A stretch of DNA of 6,935 bases from AWTP1-13 sp035258605. Lineage in GTDB: Bacteria > Pseudomonadota > Alphaproteobacteria > Rhizobiales > Hyphomicrobiaceae. This document shows positions 1-5,898 of this stretch, in pieces. The position numbers were made by a program, and so were the translations under genes. The first letter of the stretch is position 1. The number at the start of each line of letters is the position of its first letter. Location of the stretch: the NCBI GenBank assembly GCA_035258605.1, contig DATFXD010000027.1, forward strand, positions 1 through 6,935, written 5' to 3'. The notes under the pieces were generated by a model that was not told the origin of the DNA, did not search any database, and saw only the letters and a list, made by a program, of their open reading frames with translations.

Positions 1-2
1 CG

Positions 3-809
3 GTCGGCAGCTTGGAACGGCTGTTGGGCGGTAGCGCGCATCGCGCCATTGGCTGGGCGGTCGCGGCGCTGTTGATCGTCCTGATCTGGGTGCCGAGTTG
101 GCCGCTCGTCCGCAAGCGCGCGGCCGGCGCCAACAACGCGCTTTACGCGGAGCACGCGCTTGGCTTCGTCGAGCTGACGGAGCGGAACCCTTCCGCCCAT
201 CAATTGGGCCAGCAGCTCATCAGCACCGTGCGCCGCCTCAACCCGAACCTCGGCAACGACGGCGCCATTATCGCGGCGTTCAACGGCAAGCCCCGGCTCA
301 GTCAGCTGAACCTGATCGCCATGGCCATGATGGATCTGAAGCAGTCGGCCATGCTGGGCGACGTCTGGCAGCCGCCGAGCGAGGCTGCGGAACCATCACC
401 GCGCGCGGTGGCGGCGGCGAGCGCGGAGATCTTCAACAAGCACGGCGTCCAGATCACCATTCCCGAGCGGCGCTTCCGGATCGAGCGCGGCTGCCTCATC
501 GACGGCAGCGAAGCCGGCGCGGTGCCAGCGCCGAAGCCGCCGCCACCCGATCTGATGCGCCAGGCGATCTACGGCGCCTTTGCGTTCTTCCTGGAACAGA
601 CCAAGGATGAGCGGGTCGAATTCAACGACTATCATGTCCTGATCTTCAAATCCTACGTCGCCGCCATTTCGATCCCGATCAGCACCGCCGAGCCGGTCGT
701 GGCAATCGGGCGATTTGCGGACTTGCCCGAGGGTTGGGAGCACTGGGCCGTGAGCGCCATCGTCGATGAGTTGTTCCGCATGGTGCGCGATCAAATCTAT
801 AAGGCTTAA
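3..809 (+). CDS. Membrane-anchored protein of unknown function (5' end outside window)
   Basis: I do not recognise this protein. The frame is open to the left edge of the window. The first possible start is a TTG at 12 with no ribosome binding site in the few bases before it, so the true start probably lies upstream and this entry is a 3' fragment of at least 265 codons, ending in TAA. Counting from the TTG, residues about 13-30 are a single strongly hydrophobic helix (AIGWAVAALLIVLIWVPSW) followed by a basic patch (RKR). By the positive-inside rule this patch would sit in the cytoplasm unless more helices precede it. The rest looks soluble: a mixed helical part at 40-120, a low-complexity Ala/Ser/Glu stretch at about 120-137, a Pro/Ala linker (APKPPPPD) near 172-180, and a C-terminal domain with amphipathic segments. 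No catalytic motif is visible. Third-position GC is high throughout, which supports real coding. It converges on the exporter genes and appears to end its own transcription unit. Confidence 0.75.
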   Translation, partial: VGSLERLLGGSAHRAIGWAVAALLIVLIWVPSWPLVRKRAAGANNALYAEHALGFVELTERNPSAHQLGQQLISTVRRLNPNLGNDGAIIAAFNGKPRLSQLNLIAMAMMDLKQSAMLGDVWQPPSEAAEPSPRAVAAASAEIFNKHGVQITIPERRFRIERGCLIDGSEAGAVPAPKPPPPDLMRQAIYGAFAFFLEQTKDERVEFNDYHVLIFKSYVAAISIPISTAEPVVAIGRFADLPEGWEHWAVSAIVDELFRMVRDQIYKA

Positions 810-1114
810 GTGAACGGCTCAGGCGGGGCGCCGGCAACCCCGGCCGCGCCAAGGAACTGCCGGTGGGGAACCGACGGGTGGAACGGAGCTTGGCGGGCAC
901 GGTTGAGCACAAAGACGGGCCCACACGGCCTGTTAGGCGCCTCGAAAGGGGTGCTGAGCCGCCCAGTAACCCTCCGGGGTGAGCGGCGGCTTTTGCTTTG
1001 CCGCGGCTTGCTCCGCCCCCGGTGTCCTTGTCGGTGTCACGGCCGCCCTTGTCCTGGCGTCGGCGCCACTGTCCGCGGGCCGCAGCGGGCGACAGGTAAG
1101 CGCGCTCGCCGCTT
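810..1114. other. Intergenic region with inverted repeats, no convincing gene
   Basis: This 305-base gap lies between two convergent genes. Visible structure on the plus strand: a 5-bp hairpin, 830-834 with 840-844 (GCCGG/CCGGC); a 7-bp pairing, 847-853 with 889-895 (CGCCAAG/CTTGGCG), enclosing a small hairpin, 861-864 with 870-873 (CGGT/ACCG); and a terminator-like hairpin at 957-999, listed separately. From about 1001 to 1114 I see only GC-rich sequence and a weak inverted repeat (CTGTC near 1069, GACAG near 1091). Open frames here lack good starts and ribosome binding sites. I could not match the segment to a riboswitch or structured RNA family from memory. Confidence 0.5.
957..999 (+). 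terminator. Probable intrinsic terminator of the upstream plus-strand gene
   Basis: AGCCGCC at 957-963 pairs with GGCGGCT at 985-991. Inside it, ACCC at 969-972 pairs with GGGT at 977-980 around a TCCG tetraloop. The stem runs directly into TTTTGCTTT (991-999), a typical U-rich tail in the plus direction. It lies about 150 bases after the stop of the unknown gene. On the minus strand the same hairpin is not followed by a U run, so it should act mainly on plus-strand transcripts. A competing fold (GCGGC 986-990 with GCCGC 1000-1004) is possible. Confidence 0.55.
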
Positions 1115-2533
1115 TCAAGCTCTTAAACGCCACAGCCGCGGGTGGAGGAGGCTTAGCGCCAACACGACGGCCAAGGCCAGGGCGACGGCGCGGAACGTGC
1201 CCTGAAATCCCGCAACAAACGCCGCCTCGGCCGGCAGCAAGCCGCGGCGGGCGGTGCCTTCAAGCAGGGTGAAGGCGGCCGACAGACCGGTTGCGCCCAG
1301 CACCACGCCGACGGTGCGCGTCAACATGGTGAGGCTGCCGGCGACGCCGCGATCCTTGAGCGGCAAGCTGCCGGTGACATAGTCGCTGTAGCCCACCTGA
1401 AATAAGCCAATCCCTGTGCCCTGCACCGCCAGCGAGCCGGCAATGACGGCGAGCGAACTCGCCTCGGTCCAGGTCGAGATCGCCGCCAGGCCGGCGAGAT
1501 TGAGAGCGAACCCGGCCAGTGCCAGCATGCCCAAGGGGAGCCGGCGATTGAGCCGGTCGGCGAGCCAGGATCCAGCGACCGTGCCGAGCGCGCTCACCGC
1601 CAGCACGGCGCCGCCGGCCGCCGGCGACAGCCCGCGGATCAGCGCCAGATAGTAGGGAACGAGGAGCAGGACGCCGAACGCGGCAAAGTTGGCAATGACA
1701 TTGACCGCATTGAGCAGCGCGAAGCTCGGATCGCGGAACAACGCCAGGCGGATCACGGGTTCCGCCACGCGGCGCTCGTGCCATCGGACCGCGACAAAGG
1801 CGGCAAGCGACAGGCCGATGAGCGCCAACGGCAAGCTGGCATCGCGCGATCCCGGCAAGGCCGCAAACGCGATCAACAGCGCGCCCAGCCACAGGGTGAG
1901 CAGCAGGGCGCCGGTGGCATCGAAGCCGCGCAGCGATCGGGCTTGCGCCGGGACCGCGATCAGCGGCGACAGCGCCAGGGCCAGCACCGCGATCGGCACG
2001 CGAAAGAAGAATACCGCCGGCCAGTCCCAAGATGCGACCAGCAAACCGCCGACGATCGGCCCCAGCGCACCGCCGATGGCGATCACCCCGGCATAGAAGG
2101 CGAGCGCGCGGGTGCGCATCGCCTCGCCCAGCAACGAGGTTGCGAGCGCCGGCCCGCAGCTCAAGGTCAAGGCGATGCCGATCCCCTGCAAGGCGCGGCC
2201 GCCGAGCAGCAGGGGATAGGTCGGCGCCACGGCGCAGGTGGAAAGGCCGAGCCCTGTCAGCAGCAGGCCAATCTGAAAAATCGGGCGATAGCCGACGAGG
2301 TCGCCTAACCGGCCGCAGGCGAGCATCAGGCTGGCGTAGGTCAAGACGTAAGCGATCACCACCCAGCGAATGTCCTCAAGCGGTAGCTGGAAGGCGCGAG
2401 TGATGCTGGGGAAGGCGATATTGACCGCGGTATCGAGCGGCGCCAGCAGGGTGCCAAGCCCAACGATCAGCAAACCGAGCCACGGCCGCACCGCGCGTGC
2501 GCCCTCGAAAGGAGCTCCTGGTTGCTCGCGCAC
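1115..2533 (-). CDS. MFS exporter, DHA2 (14-helix, EmrB/QacA-like) family
   Basis: A 472-residue inner-membrane protein that should be a proton-driven drug or metabolite exporter. Its length and dense hydrophobic segments fit the 14-helix DHA2 family. Visible motifs: the helix-1 aspartate signature LDTAVNIAFPSI (Asp34); loop 2-3 motif A, GRLGDLVGYRP (74-84); motif B, RALQGIG (Arg113); and the antiporter motif C, GGALGPIVGG (154-163) in helix 5. The RWHERRV...P...LFRDPSF segment near residue 250 is a typical DHA2 central loop. The substrate cannot be read from the sequence. The GTG at 2533 gives a 17-residue tail before helix 1, with a weak GGGG about 10 bases upstream. A second in-frame GTG at 2491 (residue 15), preceded by GAGGG, is an alternative start. 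It follows the DHA1 exporter on the same strand after 72 bases, so the two are probably co-transcribed. No truncation or frameshift is seen. Family assignment is firm; the drug-export role is inferred. Confidence 0.9.
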   Translation of the reverse strand: MREQPGAPFEGARAVRPWLGLLIVGLGTLLAPLDTAVNIAFPSITRAFQLPLEDIRWVVIAYVLTYASLMLACGRLGDLVGYRPIFQIGLLLTGLGLSTCAVAPTYPLLLGGRALQGIGIALTLSCGPALATSLLGEAMRTRALAFYAGVIAIGGALGPIVGGLLVASWDWPAVFFFRVPIAVLALALSPLIAVPAQARSLRGFDATGALLLTLWLGALLIAFAALPGSRDASLPLALIGLSLAAFVAVRWHERRVAEPVIRLALFRDPSFALLNAVNVIANFAAFGVLLLVPYYLALIRGLSPAAGGAVLAVSALGTVAGSWLADRLNRRLPLGMLALAGFALNLAGLAAISTWTEASSLAVIAGSLAVQGTGIGLFQVGYSDYVTGSLPLKDRGVAGSLTMLTRTVGVVLGATGLSAAFTLLEGTARRGLLPAEAAFVAGFQGTFRAVALALAVVLALSLLHPRLWRLRA

Positions 2534-2549
2534 GCGGTTAGACCCCAGT

Positions 2550-2569
2550 GGTCGGCGCCAGCGCCGACC
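2550..2569 (-). promoter_or_regulatory. Perfect 9-bp inverted repeat between the two exporter genes
   Basis: Arms GGTCGGCGC (2550-2558) and GCGCCGACC (2561-2569) are separated by only two bases. In the minus-strand transcript this hairpin would form 37 bases after the stop of the DHA1 gene and 16 bases before the GTG start of the DHA2 gene. There is no U run on either strand, so a strong intrinsic terminator is unlikely. It could be an mRNA processing or stability element, a partial attenuator, a structure limiting DHA2 translation, or a dimeric-repressor operator. The structure is seen directly; its role is inference. Confidence 0.5.
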
Positions 2570-2605
2570 TTGAGGGTTGAACCGCCGGGGCTCGCCGCGC
2601 CGCGG

Positions 2606-3808
2606 TCACGGCGCCGGCCGTCGGTGGCGCAAGGTCTCCGGTGCCAGCACGGCGAAGGCGGCGCCCACCAGCACGATCAGAAGCGCGGCGACGACCAGCG
2701 AGCGTCCCGGGCCATAGGCATCGGCGATCAGGCCCAGCGCCAGCGGGCCGATCACGTAGCCGGCGTCGGCGGTCATGCGGAAGGTGCTCATGGCGGTGGC
2801 ATTCATGCCGGCTGGCGCGTGATCGGCGGCGTAGGCCGCCGGCGCGGCACCGCCGACGGAACTCGCCACCCCCCAAACGATCGAGGCGGCAATGAACCAA
2901 GCATAGTTTGGCGCCAGGTAGAACAGAAACATCGAGGCACCGGTCATGACCGTCGCCGGCACGATCACCAGCTTGCGCCCGAACCGGTCGGCGAACCAGC
3001 CGGCGGGGTAGGCGGCAATGAGGCCGCAGATGCTCCCCAGCATGAGCGCAAAACCGATGGCGCCAACCGACAATCCGAGCCAGGCGGTGGCCAGCATCGG
3101 CACGATGGCAAACAGGCCGCCGGTGCGCACCACGGCGTTCATCAAGGCGATCAGGCTCACCAACACGAAGCCGACGTTGCCGAGCAGCAAGCCGAGCCGC
3201 CGGGCAAACGCCGGGCGCGGCGCGGCGGCCGAGGCGGCCGTTGTCCGCCACAGGTCGCGGGTTTCGGCGACGGCGAACCAGGCAACAATGGCCGCCAGCA
3301 GGCTGGCGATGCCGTAGGCGACGAACGGCGCCGCCAAATTGACGTGCTCGGCGATGAGGCCGCCGGGAAACGGCCCGATGCCGACCGCGAACAGGAATGA
3401 GCCCTGATAGATGGCGATGCTGCGGCCGCGCTGTTCCGGCGTGGTGATATCGGCCAGCACCACTTGACCGGTGGTCAGAATGAGGCCCGCGCCGGCGCCG
3501 GCCACGAAGCGGGCGACCACGAATTCGGGGTAGGCGGCGGCGCCAGCGCACCACAGATTGCCCGCCGCCGAGATGAGGCCGCCGATCGCCAAGGTTGGCC
3601 GCCGCCCCAACCAATCCGACAATTGTCCGGCCGGCACTGCCGACAAGAAGCGCGCCAGGCCGTAGGCGGCGACCGCCAGGCCAATCGCCGACGCCGGGAC
3701 CGCAAACGACTGCGCATAGAGCGGCAGCGACGGCACCATGGCGCCGAAGCCCAGCTGATTGACGGCGACCAGCACACACATCCACAGGAGCACGCGGCGT
3801 TGAGGCAT
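2606..3808 (-). CDS. MFS exporter, DHA1 (12-helix) family
   Basis: A 400-residue inner-membrane transporter, probably a proton-coupled exporter of the 12-helix DHA1 type. Numbered from the chosen start: helix 1 at about 7-26 (VNQLGFGAMVPSLPLYA is a typical DHA1 opening), motif A GQLSDWLGRRP (61-71), motif B RFVAGAGAG (from Arg100), motif C GIGPFPGG (143-150), and the second-half copy of motif A, AGWFADRFGRK (269-279). This shows two complete 6-helix halves joined by an Ala/Pro/Arg-rich loop at about 183-204. I chose the ATG at 3808 because it places the protein start a few residues before helix 1, as in the family. The same frame stays open to an ATG at 3925, but those 39 extra residues (Cys/His/Arg-rich, then Asp/Pro-rich) do not look like transporter sequence. 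No good ribosome binding site precedes 3808, so the start is uncertain. It is first in a probable two-exporter unit and divergent from the GMC gene. The substrate is unknown. Confidence 0.87.
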   Translation of the reverse strand: MPQRRVLLWMCVLVAVNQLGFGAMVPSLPLYAQSFAVPASAIGLAVAAYGLARFLSAVPAGQLSDWLGRRPTLAIGGLISAAGNLWCAGAAAYPEFVVARFVAGAGAGLILTTGQVVLADITTPEQRGRSIAIYQGSFLFAVGIGPFPGGLIAEHVNLAAPFVAYGIASLLAAIVAWFAVAETRDLWRTTAASAAAPRPAFARRLGLLLGNVGFVLVSLIALMNAVVRTGGLFAIVPMLATAWLGLSVGAIGFALMLGSICGLIAAYPAGWFADRFGRKLVIVPATVMTGASMFLFYLAPNYAWFIAASIVWGVASSVGGAAPAAYAADHAPAGMNATAMSTFRMTADAGYVIGPLALGLIADAYGPGRSLVVAALLIVLVGAAFAVLAPETLRHRRPAP

Positions 3809-4120
3809 GGGGACAGGATGGAGGGAGAAGTCGCGAACATCGCGGCCGGCGTCGGGAGGGCTCCCGCGCTCGACCGCCAGTGCCTCCTCTAGGCTATGCC
3901 GGCTGCGGCAGCAATGGCACGCCATGCGCCTCGGCCTCTAAGCCGCCATGGCGCCAATTGCTGACGCGGGAACCCAAGCGGGGCGGGCCGGCACCCTTTG
4001 CGGTGCGGACCGGGCGAGGGGGCAGCCATCAGCGCTTGGCGGTGGTCGAGACCGCGCCTCCTGCGCTAGTCTCCTCACCGGCGCGGCTCGCGTCCAATTC
4101 GGCAAGGGAACGACAAGGGC
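3809..4120. promoter_or_regulatory. Divergent control region between exporters and GMC dehydrogenase
   Basis: This 312-base spacer must hold promoters for both directions, but I cannot point to a convincing -35/-10 pair. Directly visible elements: an inverted repeat CGGGAG-GG-CTCCCG (3853-3866); ATGGC-AC-GCCAT (3914-3925); the 10-base palindrome CGCCATGGCG (3944-3953), followed at once by CAATTG (3955-3960); a hairpin GCACC/GGTGC (3991-3995 with 4002-4006); and GGTC-GA-GACC (4044-4053). An orphan purine-rich AGAGGAGG sits on the minus strand at 3883-3890, but no usable start codon follows it at normal spacing. The GMC gene's ATG at 4121 is preceded by AAGGG at close spacing and a further AAGGGA about 17 bases upstream. 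Confidence 0.5.
3914..3960. promoter_or_regulatory. Cluster of short palindromes, candidate operator
   Basis: The half-site GCCAT (or its complement ATGGC) occurs four times in about 40 bases: as the two arms of ATGGC-AC-GCCAT (3914-3925) and inside CGCCATGGCG (3944-3953). The palindrome CAATTG follows at 3955-3960, and another GCCAT lies at 4024. Paired dyads with a shared half-site in a divergent promoter region are the usual layout for a dimeric repressor or activator. No regulator gene is in the window, so the binding protein, if any, is unknown. Confidence 0.3.
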
Positions 4121-5716
4121 ATGTATCAGTTTACGGTTGATTTCATTGTGGTCGGCGCCGGCTCGGCCGGGGCCGCGCTCGCCAGCCGCCTCAGCGAGAG
4201 TGGCCGCTATCAGGTGCTGCTGCTCGAGGCCGGTGGCGAGACGCATCCCTTGTCGCGCGTTCCGATCAGCTTTGCGCGCTTCATCAATCGGCCGGGGGTC
4301 AACTGGCTCTACGCCTCCGAACCCGAGGCCAACACCGGCGGCCGGGCGATCCCGGTGCCGCGCGGGCGCATGCTCGGCGGCTCCAGCGCCATCAACGGCA
4401 TGGTGTGGGTGCGCGGCCAGCGGCAGGACTACGACCATTGGGCGCAACTCGGCAACCGTGGCTGGAGCTACCAGGACGTGCTGCCGATCTTCAAGCGGAT
4501 CGAGAGCTTCACCGACGGCGAAGATGCGGTACGCGGCCGGCAGGGACCGATCGTGGTTTCCGAGGTCCCAGAGCGCGGCCGCCTCTATGACAGCATTTTT
4601 GCCGCCGCCGCCAGCGTCGGCATCCGAGCCAACCGCGATTACAACGGTTTCGACCAGGAAGGGATCGCCATGACCCAGGCGTCGATCAATCGCGGTCGGC
4701 GCATGAGCACGGCACGCTGTTACCTCGAACCGGCCCGCCTGCGCGCCAATCTGACCATTGAAACCAATGCCCTGGCCGAGCGGCTGCTGTTTGAGGGCAA
4801 TCGCTGTGTGGGCGTGCGCTACAGCGTGCGCGGCCTTGCGCGCGAGGCGCGGGCGGCGCAGGAGGTGATCATTTCAGCGGGCTCGATTGCATCACCGCAA
4901 TTGCTCGAGCTGTCCGGCATCGGCCAGGCCGACCGTGTCAAGGGCCTTGGCATTAAAGTGCAACACCATCTGCCGGGTGTCGGCGAGAACCTGCGTGACC
5001 ACTGGGCGCCGCGCATGAAGTGGCGCATCGGCCGGCATGGCGTCACCTTCAACGAGCGGGCTCGCGGTGTGCGCGGCCTGGGGCAGGGCTTGCTCTATAT
5101 CGGCGCCCGCAAAGGCTTTCTCAGCCACCCGGCCTCGCCACTGCGCGCCTTTTTCAAGACGCGCGAGGGCCTCGACAGCCCGGATGCGATGTTCACCTTG
5201 CAGCCGTTCCTGATGACGCCGGCGCTCAAACTGGCCAAGGAGCCGGGGCTGACGATCATCACGCATCAGCTGCGGCCCGAGAGCAGGGGCAGCGTCCATA
5301 TCGCCGCCGCGGACGCCGGCAGGCCGCCGGCAATCCGTTTTAACTTCCTGGCCGAGACCATCGACCGCGACTGTCTGATGGCGTCCATGCGCCTGGTGCG
5401 CCGGCTGCTTGCCGCCCCGGCGCTGGCCTGGCTCGGCGCCGAAGAGTTCGCGCCCGGTCCGAAGGCGACCTCGGACCAGGAGCTGATCGAGTTCGTGACC
5501 CGCACCGCCGAGACCACCTATCATCCGGTCGGCACCTGCAAGATGGGCAGCGATCCGTTTGCGGTGGTCGATGATCGGCTGCGGGTGCACGGCATCGCCG
5601 GCTTGCGCGTGGCGGATGCCTCCATCATGCCGACCTTGACATCGGGCAACACCAACGCGCCATCGATCATGATCGGCGAACGCGCCGCCGACCTGGTGTT
5701 GGAAGCGGCCGCCTGA
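4121..5716 (+). CDS. GMC-family FAD-dependent alcohol dehydrogenase (choline dehydrogenase-like)
   Basis: A complete 531-residue flavoprotein of the glucose-methanol-choline oxidoreductase family, which oxidises primary or secondary alcohols using bound FAD, usually passing electrons to the respiratory chain or oxygen. The N-terminal Rossmann motif is GAGSAG (12-17), with the ribose-binding acidic residue Glu36 in LLLEAGG. GMC signature 1 spans about 81-99 (GRMLGGSSAINGMVWVRG), followed by DYDHW. Signature 2 is GSIASPQLLELSGIG (254-268). Near the C-terminus, YHPVGTCKMG carries His468 and SGNTNAPSIMIGERAAD carries Asn512. These lie 44 residues apart, as in the catalytic His-Asn or His-His pairs of characterised members. 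There is no signal peptide or membrane helix, so it is cytoplasmic or membrane-peripheral. The start MYQFTVDFIVVGAGSAG matches the family well. It is divergent from the exporters and convergent with the hydrolase. The substrate (choline, aliphatic alcohol, polyether, aromatic alcohol) cannot be decided; no betaine-pathway partner gene is nearby, so I give no gene symbol. Confidence 0.93.
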   Translation: MYQFTVDFIVVGAGSAGAALASRLSESGRYQVLLLEAGGETHPLSRVPISFARFINRPGVNWLYASEPEANTGGRAIPVPRGRMLGGSSAINGMVWVRGQRQDYDHWAQLGNRGWSYQDVLPIFKRIESFTDGEDAVRGRQGPIVVSEVPERGRLYDSIFAAAASVGIRANRDYNGFDQEGIAMTQASINRGRRMSTARCYLEPARLRANLTIETNALAERLLFEGNRCVGVRYSVRGLAREARAAQEVIISAGSIASPQLLELSGIGQADRVKGLGIKVQHHLPGVGENLRDHWAPRMKWRIGRHGVTFNERARGVRGLGQGLLYIGARKGFLSHPASPLRAFFKTREGLDSPDAMFTLQPFLMTPALKLAKEPGLTIITHQLRPESRGSVHIAAADAGRPPAIRFNFLAETIDRDCLMASMRLVRRLLAAPALAWLGAEEFAPGPKATSDQELIEFVTRTAETTYHPVGTCKMGSDPFAVVDDRLRVHGIAGLRVADASIMPTLTSGNTNAPSIMIGERAADLVLEAAA

Positions 5717-5725
5717 ACCCGGGGC

Positions 5726-5743
5726 CAGGCGCCACGGCGCCTG
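5726..5743 (+). terminator. Hairpin just after the GMC gene, possible terminator
   Basis: CAGGCGCC (5726-5733) and GGCGCCTG (5736-5743) form a perfect 8-base inverted repeat with two bases between them, starting 9 bases after the stop codon. In practice this is a 7-bp stem with a 4-base loop. Only a weak CTTTAAA follows at 5751-5757, so it is either a modest terminator or a 3'-end protecting hairpin. Confidence 0.4.
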
Positions 5744-5845
5744 CGCGCAACTTTAAATGCCGACGCCCGAGGTGAGCTTTGCTTCGCCCGGAGGGTGCCA
5801 CGGATGCGGGGCCGCCAGGTCCATCGCCCGCGGGGCGTGGGGCCT

Positions 5846-5884
5846 CGCCGAGCGGCCGCCCAGGCACGGGCGGATCGCTCGGCG
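5846..5884 (-). terminator. Strong hairpin downstream of the hydrolase gene
   Basis: CGCCGAGCG (5846-5854) pairs with CGCTCGGCG (5876-5884). After a 1x2 internal loop, CCGCCC (5856-5861) pairs with GGGCGG (5868-5873) around a 6-base loop, giving 15 base pairs in all. It lies 14 bases beyond the stop of the minus-strand hydrolase gene, where a terminator is expected. Neither strand has a U run after the stem, so termination may need another factor, or the hairpin may act as a 3' stabiliser. Being symmetric, it could serve both convergent transcripts. Confidence 0.5.
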
Positions 5885-5898
5885 CCTGCGCTTCTGGC

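Noticed and set aside
98..610. 170-codon plus-strand frame inside the first gene
   Set aside because: An Arg/Ala/His-rich off-frame reading without helix or domain features. The main frame has a clear membrane anchor and good codon use.
861..900. Resemblance to parts of a cobalamin or FMN riboswitch (GGGAA, GGTGGAA, CCGACGG)
   Set aside because: Only isolated short words match. The conserved B12 box and the second FMN half are missing, and the element lies downstream of a gene, facing a convergent neighbour.
810..1205. 131-codon plus-strand frame across the intergenic gap into the DHA2 gene
   Set aside because: It begins directly after the upstream stop with no ribosome binding site, crosses the terminator candidate and runs antisense into the exporter. 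Composition is Arg/Gly/Ala-rich noise.
2522..3400. 292-codon plus-strand open frame opposite the DHA1 exporter
   Set aside because: Its translation is His/Gln/Asp/Gly-rich low complexity, the usual antisense image of a hydrophobic transporter. There is no ribosome binding site or recognisable domain.
2538..3785. 415-codon minus-strand frame overlapping the DHA1 exporter
   Set aside because: An Arg/Gly-rich frame-shifted reading of the same strand. The exporter frame carries motifs A, B and C and the helices; this one has none.
4036..4072. TTGGCG plus TAGTCT as a -35/-10 promoter for the GMC gene
   Set aside because: The spacing is about 25 bases, far from the usual 16-18, and both hexamers are poor matches.
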